NCBI RefSeq assembly: GCF_016811995.1
Contig: NZ_CP069159.1
Location: 1,550,001 to 1,614,000, forward strand
Length of the DNA stretch: 64,000 nt
Direction of reading: 5' to 3'
Source: Citrobacter sp. R56
Lineage (GTDB): Bacteria; Pseudomonadota; Gammaproteobacteria; Enterobacterales; Enterobacteriaceae
Made by a program: the position numbers and the translations under genes. Under the pieces are notes generated by a model. That model ran no database searches. It worked only from the letters and a program-made list of their open reading frames with translations, and had not been told where the DNA came from. Below, one piece after another: positions 38,771 through 48,937 of the stretch (position 1 is the stretch's first letter; each line of letters begins with the position of its first letter).

Positions 38771-40531
38771 TTATCCGCGTAATTCATGTGCCCGGCGGAA
38801 GCGTCCTTCGTAGTCAAAGACCTTTTCACGTACCTGCCAGTACTGGCCCTTCATGCGTGCGACGACAAAGTCGGGATGCCGCAACAGCGGTTGTTGCGCG
38901 AGAATATCTGCGGCGGTGATCCAGCGTAACGGAACGCCTGGCGTGCGGGTGTGAGGGCGAATGAAGAGCTGCTCAAACGCGGTGCGCTGAGCGGGCGTCT
39001 GCAAGCGAAAACGCTCGCTGACGTCGGCACCGTCCTCATCGTAATAGGTGATTTTCAGCCATTCGCCTTTTTCATCCTGTCCGTGTTGCATTGCCATGCC
39101 GCTACAGCGCAGCACCAGCGCATCTTTGAGTTTTAGCGCGGCCTTTAGCATATCGTCTGGGTCGACAAGTACGGTATCGCACTCGCGGCAGCGACGTGCC
39201 GCAATGTCGTTTTCCGCGTTGCATTGTGGGCAGTTTTTAAAGCGGAAGCGAAAATCGCACTGTTCACGATGACCCTCATCGTCTTCAAACCACCCCTGGC
39301 AGCGACGACCAAAGTGCTCAATCAGCGTGCCGTCGGCAGTGGTTTTTCCCCAGAATGTATTGGCGAAACCACAGGCAGGGCAGAAGACCTGGACGGGTAC
39401 GTTGTCGCTTTTCCCTTTCGGCGCGCCCACTTCCGGTGCGTATAAGTCATGAGGATTACCGGCATAATCGAGGATCAGACAGTCGGTCTTCCCTGGCGAC
39501 AGGCGCAGGCCACGACCTACGATTTGCTGGTAAAGGCTGACGGACTCCGTGGGGCGCAAAATGGCGATGAGATCGACATGCGGGGCGTCAAAACCGGTCG
39601 TCAGCACCGCAACGTTGACCAGAAACCGAAAGCGCTGCGCTTTGAAGTCTTCAATCAACACGTCGCGTTCAGCGCCCGGCGTGTCGCCAACGATCAGTGC
39701 GGCGTCATCGCGGGGCAGCAGGCCAACAATCTCTTTCGCATGTTCAACGGTGGCGGCGAAAATCATCACCCCTTTGCGTGTCTGGGCGAACTCAATGATT
39801 TGGCTGATGATATGCGGCGTTATTCGCTGCTGTTTTTTCAGCTCGTGATTGAGGTCGGCTTCGCTAAAGAGACCATTACTCTGTGCCTGCAAACGGCTGA
39901 AATCATACTGCACGACCGGCATGTCCAGGCGCTCCGGAGGTGTCAGATAGCCGTGTTTGATCATGTAGCGCAGCGGCAACTCGTAAATACAGTCGCGAAA
40001 AATCGCGTTTTCGTTGCCGCGTACCATGCCGTGATAATGAAAACGGTACATCCAGCCTTTGCCCAGGCGAAATGGCGTGGCGGTCAAACCGAGCAGACGA
40101 AGCTGGGGATTGACCTGACTCAGGTGGGCGAGGATTTGCTGATACTGGCTCTCTTCGTCGTCGCCAATACGATGGCATTCATCGACGATCAGCAGGGAAA
40201 ATTCACCCTGAAAATGGCCCAGATTGCGGGCGACCGACTGTACGCTGCCGAAGACGACTTTGCCGTGGCTTTCTTTACGTTTTAACCCGGCGGCGAAGAT
40301 ATCGGCATCCAGACCCAACGCACAATATTTTGCGTGGTTTTGTGCGACCAGTTCTTTTACATGCGCCAGCACCAGAACGCGTCCACGCGCTACGCGCGCC
40401 AGCTCAGCGATTACCAGGCTTTTACCTGCGCCGGTTGGCAAGACAATTACCGCAGGGGAGCGATGGTGGCGAAAATGGTTGAGCGTGGCATCCACGGCTT
40501 CTTGCTGATAAGGACGAAGTGTAAAAATCAT
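38771..40531 (-). CDS. radD: RadD DNA repair helicase-like protein (YejH)
   Basis: SF2 ATPase involved in double-strand break repair and RecA-dependent recombination. 586 aa from the ATG at 40531 ([13 protein letters not shown]). Motif [11 protein letters not shown], motif II VDECHR, motif [12 protein letters not shown], motif [11 protein letters not shown], then a zinc-binding region ([26 protein letters not shown]). The frame is open for 177 more codons upstream, but that part is antisense to rsuA and has no family resemblance. Confidence 0.95.
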   Translation of the reverse strand: MIFTLRPYQQEAVDATLNHFRHHRSPAVIVLPTGAGKSLVIAELARVARGRVLVLAHVKELVAQNHAKYCALGLDADIFAAGLKRKESHGKVVFGSVQSVARNLGHFQGEFSLLIVDECHRIGDDEESQYQQILAHLSQVNPQLRLLGLTATPFRLGKGWMYRFHYHGMVRGNENAIFRDCIYELPLRYMIKHGYLTPPERLDMPVVQYDFSRLQAQSNGLFSEADLNHELKKQQRITPHIISQIIEFAQTRKGVMIFAATVEHAKEIVGLLPRDDAALIVGDTPGAERDVLIEDFKAQRFRFLVNVAVLTTGFDAPHVDLIAILRPTESVSLYQQIVGRGLRLSPGKTDCLILDYAGNPHDLYAPEVGAPKGKSDNVPVQVFCPACGFANTFWGKTTADGTLIEHFGRRCQGWFEDDEGHREQCDFRFRFKNCPQCNAENDIAARRCRECDTVLVDPDDMLKAALKLKDALVLRCSGMAMQHGQDEKGEWLKITYYDEDGADVSERFRLQTPAQRTAFEQLFIRPHTRTPGVPLRWITAADILAQQPLLRHPDFVVARMKGQYWQVREKVFDYEGRFRRAHELRG

Positions 40532-40681
40532 GGTCTCGCTGCGATAATGAATCCCGCGTTTAGTATGCCATGAATCATTTCCTTTGAGCGAAGTATAGAC
40601 CCCGTTATACTGAACGGATAACGGCTTCAATTCTCGGGCGAAACGCTCGATTTCCGTATTATTACAGGCAAAATCACTCTC

Positions 40682-41377
40682 ATGCGACTTGATAAATTTA
40701 TCGCTCAGCAACTCGGCGTCAGCCGTGCTATTGCCGGGCGCGAAATCCGTGCTCACCGCGTTACCGTGGATGGCGAAATCATCAGAAATACCGCGTTTAA
40801 ACTGCTGCCAGAACATGCCGTAGAATATGACGGCAATTCGCTGGTTCAGCAAAATGGACCGCGCTACTTCATGCTGAATAAACCGCAGGGCTATGTCTGC
40901 TCGACGGAGGATCCGGATCATCCGACGGTACTCTATTTTCTTGATGAACCGGTTGCGCATAAACTGCATGCGGCAGGGCGTCTGGACATTGATACCACCG
41001 GGCTGGTGCTGATGACGGATGACGGACAGTGGTCGCATCGGATCACATCCCCACGTCATCATTGCGAAAAAACCTACCTGGTGACGCTGGAATCACCGGT
41101 GGCAGAGGAGACTGCCGCACAATTTGCACATGGTGTTCAGCTACATAATGAGAAAGATCTCACTAAACCTGCGATGCTTGAGGTGATCACGCCAACGCAG
41201 GTGCGTTTGACGATCAGTGAGGGGCGCTATCACCAGGTAAAACGTATGTTTGCCGCTGTCGGAAATCACGTTGTGGAACTGCACCGTGAACGTATCGGCG
41301 CGATCGTACTGGATGCTGATCTGGAGCCGGGTGAATACCGCCCTCTGACAGAAGCAGAAATTGCCAGCGTTGGCTAA
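40682..41377 (+). CDS. rsuA: RsuA 16S rRNA pseudouridine(516) synthase
   Basis: 231 aa, E. coli length. N-terminal S4 domain ([22 protein letters not shown]), catalytic Asp in [14 protein letters not shown], and the conserved [15 protein letters not shown] near the end. Divergent from radD, followed closely by bcr. Confidence 0.97.
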   Translation: MRLDKFIAQQLGVSRAIAGREIRAHRVTVDGEIIRNTAFKLLPEHAVEYDGNSLVQQNGPRYFMLNKPQGYVCSTEDPDHPTVLYFLDEPVAHKLHAAGRLDIDTTGLVLMTDDGQWSHRITSPRHHCEKTYLVTLESPVAEETAAQFAHGVQLHNEKDLTKPAMLEVITPTQVRLTISEGRYHQVKRMFAAVGNHVVELHRERIGAIVLDADLEPGEYRPLTEAEIASVG

Positions 41378-41428
41378 ACCTTGTGGCCAGGTTTTAACCT
41401 CCAGCTAACTAAATTCAGGAGTCTCTTT

Positions 41429-42619
41429 GTGACCACCCGACAGCACTCATCATTTGCCATTGTCTTTATCCTTGGCCTGTTGGCCATGCTGATGCCATTG
41501 TCGATTGATATGTATCTCCCTGCGCTGCCGGTTATCTCCGAACAGTTTGGCGTGCCCGCGGGTAGCGCGCAGATGACGCTCAGTACCTATATTCTGGGGT
41601 TCGCGGTGGGGCAGTTGATCTACGGCCCAATGGCGGACAGCCTTGGGCGTAAACCGGTGATCCTCGGAGGGACACTGATCTTTGCAGCGGCGGCGGTGGC
41701 CTGCGCGCTGGCGCAAACCATTGATCAACTGATTGTCATGCGTTTCTTCCACGGTCTGGCGGCGGCAGCGGCGAGTGTGGTGATCAATGCTCTGATGCGC
41801 GACATCTACCCGAAAGAAGAGTTCTCGCGCATGATGTCGTTCGTCATGCTGGTGACGACCATTGCGCCGTTGATGGCGCCGATTGTCGGCGGGTGGGTGC
41901 TGGTGTGGTTGAGCTGGCACTACATCTTTTGGATCCTGGCGGTGGCGGCGATTCTGGCGTCCGTCATGATCTTCACGCTGATTAAAGAGACGCTTCCCGT
42001 TGAGCGCCGTCAGCCTTTCCGTCTGCGCACGACCATGGGGAACTTTGCCTCGCTGTTTCGTCATAAACGCGTGCTGAGTTACATGCTGGCCAGCGGCTTT
42101 AGTTTCGCCGGGATGTTCTCCTTCCTCAGCGCCGGGCCGTTTGTCTACATCGAGGTAAATCACGTCTCTCCACAACATTTTGGCTATTACTTCGCGCTGA
42201 ACATCGTGTTCTTATTTGTGATGACGATTATTAATAGCCGATTTGTGCGCCGGGTCGGGGCATTAAACATGTTCCGTACCGGGTTATGGATCCAGTTTGT
42301 GATGGCGGGCTGGCTGGTTTTGAGCGCGCTGTTCGGGTTCGGTTTCTGGGCGCTGGTCGTGGGGGTCGCGGCGTTTGTGGGATGTGTTTCGATGGTGTCA
42401 TCCAACGCGATGGCCGTCATTCTGGATGAATTCCCCCACATGGCGGGAACCGCCTCTTCACTGGCAGGGACTTTCCGTTTCGGCATCGGCGCTATTGTTG
42501 GCGCGCTGCTGTCGCTGGCGACGTTTAACTCGGCCTGGCCAATGATTTGGTCGATTGCATTTTGTGCAACCGGCTCGATCCTTTTCTACCTCTACGCAAG
42601 TCGCCCGAAAAAAAGGTGA
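41429..42619 (+). CDS. bcr: Bcr multidrug (bicyclomycin) efflux transporter
   Basis: MFS drug:proton antiporter of the inner membrane. 396 aa with 12 helices; DHA1 motif [14 protein letters not shown] between helices 2 and 3. Start is GTG at 41429 (reading as [13 protein letters not shown]), preceded by AGGAG at a spacing of 7. Upstream in-frame codons to 41381 have no ribosome site. Confidence 0.95.
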   Translation: MTTRQHSSFAIVFILGLLAMLMPLSIDMYLPALPVISEQFGVPAGSAQMTLSTYILGFAVGQLIYGPMADSLGRKPVILGGTLIFAAAAVACALAQTIDQLIVMRFFHGLAAAAASVVINALMRDIYPKEEFSRMMSFVMLVTTIAPLMAPIVGGWVLVWLSWHYIFWILAVAAILASVMIFTLIKETLPVERRQPFRLRTTMGNFASLFRHKRVLSYMLASGFSFAGMFSFLSAGPFVYIEVNHVSPQHFGYYFALNIVFLFVMTIINSRFVRRVGALNMFRTGLWIQFVMAGWLVLSALFGFGFWALVVGVAAFVGCVSMVSSNAMAVILDEFPHMAGTASSLAGTFRFGIGAIVGALLSLATFNSAWPMIWSIAFCATGSILFYLYASRPKKR

Positions 42620-42634
42620 TAAAATGCACAACAT

Positions 42635-42658
42635 GGGAGCTGTAAGGCTCCCTTTGTT
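42635..42658 (+). terminator. bcr terminator
   Basis: Arms GGGAGC and GCTCCC with loop TGTAAG, followed by TTTGTT; moderate strength. Confidence 0.65.
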
Positions 42659-42659
42659 G

Positions 42660-42953
42660 ATGTACATCAACCTCAAATCGCTCATTCAACCCAAAGATGT
42701 TTATTTTATGTAAAATCAATTTATGTAAAAAGTCACATCATTGTAGTTAAAAAGGTTGAGTTAGATCGCAGAAACGGGTACATATAGCCCGCAAATCTGT
42801 CCGCACCGGTCAATAATATTTTAACAATCGGCAGTATAAGCCGCACGAGTCGTGGATACCGGCGTTTTCGATCCGTTTAAGGACGGGTTGTCAATGATGT
42901 GTTAAAATGGATGTAAATAAATTGTGAAGTTATTGTGCTTCCGGGGAATAAAA
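42660..42953. other. bcr-yejG intergenic region, no gene seen
   Basis: About 290 AT-rich bases upstream of yejG. Contains TTATGTAAAATCAATTTATG, in which TTATGTAAAA is nearly repeated, and a run of weak hairpins. It should hold the yejG promoter. No convincing small RNA or open frame. Confidence 0.4.
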
Positions 42954-43298
42954 GTGAATACATTACAGCTCTCAATCGTTCATCGCTTGCCACAGAACTA
43001 TCGTTGGTCAGCGGGTTTTGCAGGTTCGAAAGTTGAACCGATTCCGCAGAATGGCCAGAGCACGGAAAACAGCCTGGTGGCGCTTAAATTACTGAGTCCG
43101 GATGGCGACAGCGCATGGCCGGTGATGCATAAACTCAGCCAGGCGCTGAGCGATATTGAAGTCCCTTGTTCTGTACTGGAATGCGAAGGCGAACCGTGCC
43201 TGTTCGTTAACCGTCAGGATGAGTTCGCCGCGACCTGTCGCCTGAAAAATTTTGGTGTTGCCATTGCCGAGCCTTTTTCAAACAACAATCCATTTTGA
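42954..43298 (+). CDS. yejG: YejG conserved protein
   Basis: 114 aa, same length as E. coli YejG and nearly the same sequence in its second half ([20 protein letters not shown]). Start is GTG at 42954 with GGGGA upstream. In E. coli linked to aminoglycoside/capreomycin tolerance by little evidence; I treat the function as unknown. Convergent with yejF, 3 bases apart. Confidence 0.9.
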   Translation: MNTLQLSIVHRLPQNYRWSAGFAGSKVEPIPQNGQSTENSLVALKLLSPDGDSAWPVMHKLSQALSDIEVPCSVLECEGEPCLFVNRQDEFAATCRLKNFGVAIAEPFSNNNPF

Positions 43299-43301
43299 GC
43301 G

Positions 43302-44891
43302 TCAGCTTAGCGCGAGCAACTGACGCGTATACGCTTGCTGCGGTGCGGTAAACACCTGCTCGCATGGCCCTTGCTCTACAACATCTCCTTGTCGCAGCAC
43401 AATCACCTGATGGCACAACGCGCGCACAACGTGCAGATCGTGGCTAATGAAAATATAGGCCAGGCGATGCTTTTGCTGCAGCGACTTCAATAGCGCCAGG
43501 ATTTGCGCCTGGACAGTCTTATCTAGTGAAGAGGTAGGTTCGTCGAGAATGATCAGCGAGGGTTTTAAAATTAACGCCCTGGCGATAGCAATTCGCTGAC
43601 GTTGGCCGCCGGAAAACTCTGCGGGGTAGCGATGACGGGTTTCGCCGTCCAGACCGACCTCCGCCATCACCGATATGACCTGCTGTTCGCGTTGTTGCGC
43701 TGAAAGCGCTGGCTGGTGGACGCGTAACCCTTCTTCGATAATTTGCAAAACGCTTAGCCGTGGATTCAGGGAAGAGTTCGGATCCTGAAAGACCACCTGA
43801 ATGCGGTGACGCACCGGTAAAAGCTGGCGGCGGCTTAAGTTATGCAGCGGCTGACCATCAAACACAATGCGACCCTGCGAGGTGATTAGCCGCAACAGCG
43901 CCAGGCCGGTGGTACTTTTGCCTGAGCCGGATTCACCCACCAGTCCCAGAGTTTCTCCAGGTTGCAGACTGAAACTGACGTTTTTTACCACTTCGTTATT
44001 GTCGACAACGCGTTTTAGAATTCCTTTACGAATCGGGAAGGCGACGCGGAGTTGACTGACTTCGAGCAGCGGGGCCTGTTGGGCGGATAACGGCACCGGA
44101 TCGCCAGACGGCTCGCTGTTTAACAATTTTTGTGTGTACGGATGGGTGGGAGCACTGAGCAACGGCTGTGCGCGGTTTTGCTCCACGCATTGGCCGTTTT
44201 GCATAACGGCGATGGTGTCGGCCAGTTTCTTCACAATGCTCAGATTATGGGTAATAAACAGCATTCCCATATTCAACTCGCGCTGCAATTCACGTAACAG
44301 CTGCAGGATTTGCGCCTGTACCGAGACGTCCAGCGCCGTAGTCGGCTCATCGGCAATCAGCAGCTCCGGTCGGGTTAATAGCGCCATGGCGATCATCACG
44401 CGCTGACGCTCGCCGCCGGAGAGCTGGTGTGGATAATCTCCCAGTCGCCGTGCGGCGTGACGAATGCCAACGCGATCCAGACAGCTCAGGATTTCGCCTC
44501 TGGCGGCTTCCCGACGCATACCCCGGTGTAAAGATAGCACCTCATAGAGCTGCTTTTCCAGGGAGTGCAGGGGATTGAGCGACACCATTGGCTCCTGGAA
44601 AATCATGGCAATCTTATTCCCGCGCACGCCGCGCAGGGTGTGCTCGCTGGCATGCAGCAGCGACTCGCCATGAAAACGAATATCGCCGGCAAGGTATACT
44701 GCGGGTGGGGAAGGCAGCAGGCGTAAAATAGACAGCGCGGTGACGCTTTTCCCCGAGCCTGACTCGCCAACCAGCGCCAGCGTTTCGCCTGCCTCAACGC
44801 ACAGAGAGACATCGTTGACCACCGTGCGTACGATCCCTTGCTTGCTAAAACCGACCGATAAACGATCTATCGCTAACAGAGGTTGCGTCAT
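43302..44891 (-). CDS. yejF: YejF ATPase of peptide/microcin C importer
   Basis: 529 aa with two ATPase halves, both complete: Walker A GESGSGKSV and GESGSGKST; signatures LSGGERQRV and FSGGQRQRI; Walker B LLIADEPTTALD and LIILDEPTSSLD. Energises YejABE, which imports oligopeptides and microcin C. The ATG at 44891 is chosen (MTQPLLAIDRLSVGF). Last gene of yejABEF. Confidence 0.96.
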   Translation of the reverse strand: MTQPLLAIDRLSVGFSKQGIVRTVVNDVSLCVEAGETLALVGESGSGKSVTALSILRLLPSPPAVYLAGDIRFHGESLLHASEHTLRGVRGNKIAMIFQEPMVSLNPLHSLEKQLYEVLSLHRGMRREAARGEILSCLDRVGIRHAARRLGDYPHQLSGGERQRVMIAMALLTRPELLIADEPTTALDVSVQAQILQLLRELQRELNMGMLFITHNLSIVKKLADTIAVMQNGQCVEQNRAQPLLSAPTHPYTQKLLNSEPSGDPVPLSAQQAPLLEVSQLRVAFPIRKGILKRVVDNNEVVKNVSFSLQPGETLGLVGESGSGKSTTGLALLRLITSQGRIVFDGQPLHNLSRRQLLPVRHRIQVVFQDPNSSLNPRLSVLQIIEEGLRVHQPALSAQQREQQVISVMAEVGLDGETRHRYPAEFSGGQRQRIAIARALILKPSLIILDEPTSSLDKTVQAQILALLKSLQQKHRLAYIFISHDLHVVRALCHQVIVLRQGDVVEQGPCEQVFTAPQQAYTRQLLALS

Positions 44892-44892
44892 G

Positions 44893-45918
44893 CTATACCG
44901 CCTTGTTGGGATCAAACGCGTCGCGCACGGCTTCGCCAATAAAAATCAGCAGCGACAGTAGCACCGCCACCGACAAGAACGCGGTGATCCCCAGCCACGG
45001 CGCCTGCAGGTTATTTTTGCCTTGCAGGAGTAATTCACCGAGCGAGGGCGATCCCAGCGGTAAACCAAACCCCAGAAAATCGAGCGATGTCAGTGTGGTA
45101 ATTGAGCTGCACAAAATAAAGGGGATAAAGGTCAGCGTGGCGACCATCGCATTGGGCAGCATATGACGCAGAATGATACTGCGATCGCTGACGCCTAACG
45201 CCTGTGCTGCGCGAATGTAATCGAAATTGCGGGTACGCAAAAACTCCGCGCGCACCACCCCGACAAGACTCATCCAGCCAAAGATCACCGTAATCGCCAG
45301 TAACCACCAAAAATTGGGTTGCACGACGCTTGAGAGGAGAATAATCAGAAACAGCGTTGGCATTCCAGACCAGACTTCGATTAAACGCTGCCCCCACAGA
45401 TCGACTTTTCCCCCGTAGTATCCCTGCAAGGCACCGGCCAGAACCCCCATGATGCTGGAGCAAAGGGTGAGCATCAGCCCGAATAAGATGGAGATGCGCG
45501 TGCCATACAGGATCCGCGCCAGCACATCGCCGCCGTTGGCATCGGTTCCCAGCCAGTTTTGCGTTGACGGTGGCGACGGGAAGGGCTGTTTGGTCGCAAA
45601 GTTAATGCTGTTGGCGCCGAATCTGACCGGTGCCCACAGAACCCAACCCCGCTGTTCAAGCTGCTGTTGCAGCCAGGGGTCCTGATAGTCCGCCTGAGTC
45701 GCAAACGGTCCGCCAAAATCGCTTTCACTGTAATTCTTCACCAGCGGGAAATACCAGCTCTGGTCATAGCGAATCAACAGCGGTTTATCATTGGCTATGA
45801 GCTCAGAGCATAAACTCAGGCTGAAGAGCACAAGGAAAATCCACAGTGACCAGTAGCCCCGACGATTGTGGCGAAAACGCGCCCAGCGGGCCTGGTTTAC
45901 AGGGCTTAATCGCGGCAT
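44893..45918 (-). CDS. yejE: YejE permease of peptide/microcin C importer
   Basis: 341 aa inner-membrane permease of the DppC/OppC type, six helices, with the ATPase-contact loop RAAQALGVSDRSIILRHMLP. Shares a base with the yejB stop and is one base from yejF. Confidence 0.96.
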   Translation of the reverse strand: MPRLSPVNQARWARFRHNRRGYWSLWIFLVLFSLSLCSELIANDKPLLIRYDQSWYFPLVKNYSESDFGGPFATQADYQDPWLQQQLEQRGWVLWAPVRFGANSINFATKQPFPSPPSTQNWLGTDANGGDVLARILYGTRISILFGLMLTLCSSIMGVLAGALQGYYGGKVDLWGQRLIEVWSGMPTLFLIILLSSVVQPNFWWLLAITVIFGWMSLVGVVRAEFLRTRNFDYIRAAQALGVSDRSIILRHMLPNAMVATLTFIPFILCSSITTLTSLDFLGFGLPLGSPSLGELLLQGKNNLQAPWLGITAFLSVAVLLSLLIFIGEAVRDAFDPNKAV

Positions 45919-47012
45919 TAGCGTCCCTCAAAATCAATGCGTGGATCAACCAGCGTATAGCTGATATCGCTGAGGATGTTCAGCAGCAAGCCGATCAGGG
46001 TGAAAATATACAACGTGCCAAACATCACCGGATAGTCACGGGACACGGTCGCTTCATAGCCCAGCAATCCCAGCCCATTTAATGAGAACATCACTTCAAT
46101 CAGCAGCGAGCCAGTGAAAAACATGCTGATAAATGTGGCCGGAAAACCGGCAATGACCAGCAGCATGGCGTTACGGAAAACGTGCTTCCACAAAATGTTG
46201 TTTTCGCTGACGCCTTTGGCGCGCGCCGTGACAACATACTGTTTGCGAACCTCATCGAGAAACGAGTTCTTTGTTAGCATGGTCAGGGCGGCAAAACCGC
46301 CAATTACGGTCGCCAGCACCGGCAACGCGATATGCCAAAGATAATCGGTGATTTTCTGATACCAGGGCAACGAGTCAAAATTGGCGGAGACCAAACCCCG
46401 CAGCGGAAAGAGGTCGTAGTAGCTGCCGCCGGCAAAGAAAACAATCAAAAGAATGGCGAACAGGAACGCTGGGATGGCGTAGCCGATGATGATAAAGGCG
46501 CTGCTCCACACATCAAACCGGCTGCCGTTATGGACCGCTTTACGGATGCCCAGCGGTATCGACACCAGATAGATGATGAGCGTACTCCATAAGCCCAACG
46601 TGATGGAGACGGGCAGGCTGTCTTTAATGAGCGTCAACACGGAAGCGCTGCGAAACAGGCTGTCGCCAAAATCAAAGCGAACGTAGTTCCACAACATGGT
46701 GAAGTAACGTTCGTGAAGCGGTTTATCAAAGCCGTAACGCCGTGTAATTTCGGCAATCACCTCAGGGTCAAGCCCGCGACCGCCGCGGTATTGGCTGTCG
46801 CTGATATTGCCAACCCCGGTCTGCGCGTGGCTGGCGCGTAAACCTTCGCCTCCAGTACCGGGCAGTGCGCCTGACTGACCGAATTCAATCGCGGCAATGG
46901 CCTGGTCAACCGGCCCTCCTGGCGCAATCTGCACGATAAAAAAGTTGATGGTAATGATGGCCCAGAGCGTGGGGATCACCAGCAACAAGCGTCGAATCAG
47001 ATAGGCGCCCAT
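45918..47012 (-). CDS. yejB: YejB permease of peptide/microcin C importer
   Basis: 364 aa inner-membrane permease of the DppB/OppB type. N-terminal [16 protein letters not shown], six helices, and the contact loop [19 protein letters not shown]. Adjacent to yejA without a gap. Confidence 0.96.
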   Translation of the reverse strand: MGAYLIRRLLLVIPTLWAIITINFFIVQIAPGGPVDQAIAAIEFGQSGALPGTGGEGLRASHAQTGVGNISDSQYRGGRGLDPEVIAEITRRYGFDKPLHERYFTMLWNYVRFDFGDSLFRSASVLTLIKDSLPVSITLGLWSTLIIYLVSIPLGIRKAVHNGSRFDVWSSAFIIIGYAIPAFLFAILLIVFFAGGSYYDLFPLRGLVSANFDSLPWYQKITDYLWHIALPVLATVIGGFAALTMLTKNSFLDEVRKQYVVTARAKGVSENNILWKHVFRNAMLLVIAGFPATFISMFFTGSLLIEVMFSLNGLGLLGYEATVSRDYPVMFGTLYIFTLIGLLLNILSDISYTLVDPRIDFEGR

Positions 47013-48827
47013 TTATTCTCCTTGTCGTCTGGCCGCCGGAAGTTTCGCGGCTTTATTGACGTCATACCACCAGGTGTCCAGCCCAATGGTATAAATGGGA
47101 CGGATAGCCGGATGGGAGAATTTGTCCCACCAGGCCAGTCTGTCTTCTGCCATATACCACATCGGCAGCATGTAGTAATTCCATGTCAGCACCCGATCCA
47201 GCGCCCGCCCCAGCGGAACCAGTTTGGCTTTATTGCCCTGAGCGGCAATGATCTGCGCAATCAGCTTATCAATCACCGGACTCTGCACACCGGGAGAGTT
47301 ATAGCTGGAATCAATATACTCAGAGGCCCAGGAGATTTGCAGATCGGAACTGGGCCACGGCATGGCGCGCCACAACCTCGGCATCATGTCATAGTCGCGG
47401 CTGCGCATGCGATTGGTGATTTGCGAATTGTCGACCTGGCGGATCTCCATCGTAATGCCCAGGCGTTGCAGATTGTGCTGGAAGGGCAGAACCCACTGGC
47501 TGTTTCCCCCCGCCGGAAGCAGAAGTTCAAACGTCAGCGGTTTACCGGTGGTACTGCTGATGCGCTGTTGTCCTTTTAGGATCCATCCCGCCTGAGTGAG
47601 CAATTCTCCGGCTTTCAGCAGATTTTCACGATTGTAACCATCTCCACGAGACACAGGAGGATGGTAAATCTGGCTGAAGACTTCTGGCGGCAGATCGTTT
47701 TTCATCGGGGCGAGCAGGACTAACTCATCCGCATCGGGATACTGGCTGGCGGCATATTCGGTATTCTGGAAATAGCTGCTTGTGCGGCTCCAGGCATTAT
47801 AAAACAATGCCTTATTCATCCATTCAAAATCAAAGGCGAGGGTGATGGCTTCACGCACACGCCTTTCCTGAAACACCGGGCGCTGAATGTTAAACGCCAG
47901 CCAGCGGGTGTCCTGCGCGGACTCATTCTTCTGTTCTTCTTTGACGATGTAATGATTGGCGAAATTTTTACCGGTGTAACGGGTTGCCCAGTTTTTAGCA
48001 TCATTTTCCAGTCGCAGGTCAAACGCTCCGGCTTTAAACGCTTCGAACGCCACATTGTCATCCAGGTAGTAGTCATAGCGAATGGTATCGAGATTCCAGC
48101 GCCCGCGGTTTACCGGTAGACTGGCCGCCCAGTAATCTTTAACGCGTGAATAGACAATATACTGGCCCATTTTCCACTGGGTGATGCGGTACGGGCCGCT
48201 GGCCAGCGGAGGGGAAGAGAGCGGGTCGCTGAGTTTGTGATTTTTCCAGAATTTTTCCGGCATGATGGGTAAAGAAAACAGACTGAGCATATCTTCTTTG
48301 CCGGGTTTGGCGAGCTCAATGCGCACGGTGAGGGGCGCTATGGCTTTGACGGTCGTCCCTTTGTATACCAGGCGGAACTGCGGTACGCCTTCGGTCATAA
48401 ATTTGTGGAAGGTGAATGCCACGTCGCTGGCGGTGATCGGAGAACCATCATGATAACGTGCGCGTGGATTGATGGCGATTTCCACCCACGAATAATCGTC
48501 CGCGTAACGGGCTTTTTCAGCAACCAGCGGGTAGTAGCTGCCGGGTTCGTCGTCAGAAGTGGTGAACAGCGTGTCATAAAGCGAATCGGTGCGAACACCC
48601 GGGTTTCCACGCATCGAGTAACGATTGAAGTTATCAAATGTGCCAACGGCAGACAGCGTCATTTGGCCGCCTTTCGGTGCGGCGGGATTCACATAATCAA
48701 AGTGTTCAAAGTTGAAGGCGTATTTCGGCTCACCCAATACGGCAAAGGCGTAACTTTCTTTGATGGCCTGAGCCTGAACGCCGAAACTCAACAGGGCGAC
48801 AAACAACACGATTACGCGAGTCATCAT
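47013..48827 (-). CDS. yejA: YejA periplasmic binding protein
   Basis: 604 aa, SBP family 5 solute-binding protein with a signal peptide ending SFGVQAQA. Family segments: HFDYVNPAAPKGGQM, INPRARYHDGSPITASDVAF, RVREAITLAFDFEWMN. Binds oligopeptides and microcin C in E. coli. First gene of yejABEF; two adjacent ATGs (48827, 48824). Confidence 0.96.
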   Translation of the reverse strand: MMTRVIVLFVALLSFGVQAQAIKESYAFAVLGEPKYAFNFEHFDYVNPAAPKGGQMTLSAVGTFDNFNRYSMRGNPGVRTDSLYDTLFTTSDDEPGSYYPLVAEKARYADDYSWVEIAINPRARYHDGSPITASDVAFTFHKFMTEGVPQFRLVYKGTTVKAIAPLTVRIELAKPGKEDMLSLFSLPIMPEKFWKNHKLSDPLSSPPLASGPYRITQWKMGQYIVYSRVKDYWAASLPVNRGRWNLDTIRYDYYLDDNVAFEAFKAGAFDLRLENDAKNWATRYTGKNFANHYIVKEEQKNESAQDTRWLAFNIQRPVFQERRVREAITLAFDFEWMNKALFYNAWSRTSSYFQNTEYAASQYPDADELVLLAPMKNDLPPEVFSQIYHPPVSRGDGYNRENLLKAGELLTQAGWILKGQQRISSTTGKPLTFELLLPAGGNSQWVLPFQHNLQRLGITMEIRQVDNSQITNRMRSRDYDMMPRLWRAMPWPSSDLQISWASEYIDSSYNSPGVQSPVIDKLIAQIIAAQGNKAKLVPLGRALDRVLTWNYYMLPMWYMAEDRLAWWDKFSHPAIRPIYTIGLDTWWYDVNKAAKLPAARRQGE

Positions 48828-48937
48828 TTAGGCGTGATTTCCTCTTTTCAGCACCTGCCACTGTCCGGCAAGCGTCATGACTGAATAATAAGTGACGTAG
48901 CGCGCATTGTGAATCCATTCGACGCAGCAGGTTGCCG

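Noticed and set aside
39449..40285. 278-codon frame antisense to radD
   Set aside because: Shadow of the radD reading frame; no initiation signals.
40532..41062. 177-codon N-terminal extension of radD
   Set aside because: Antisense to rsuA, Met at 40531 matches the known RadD start, and the extension resembles no protein.
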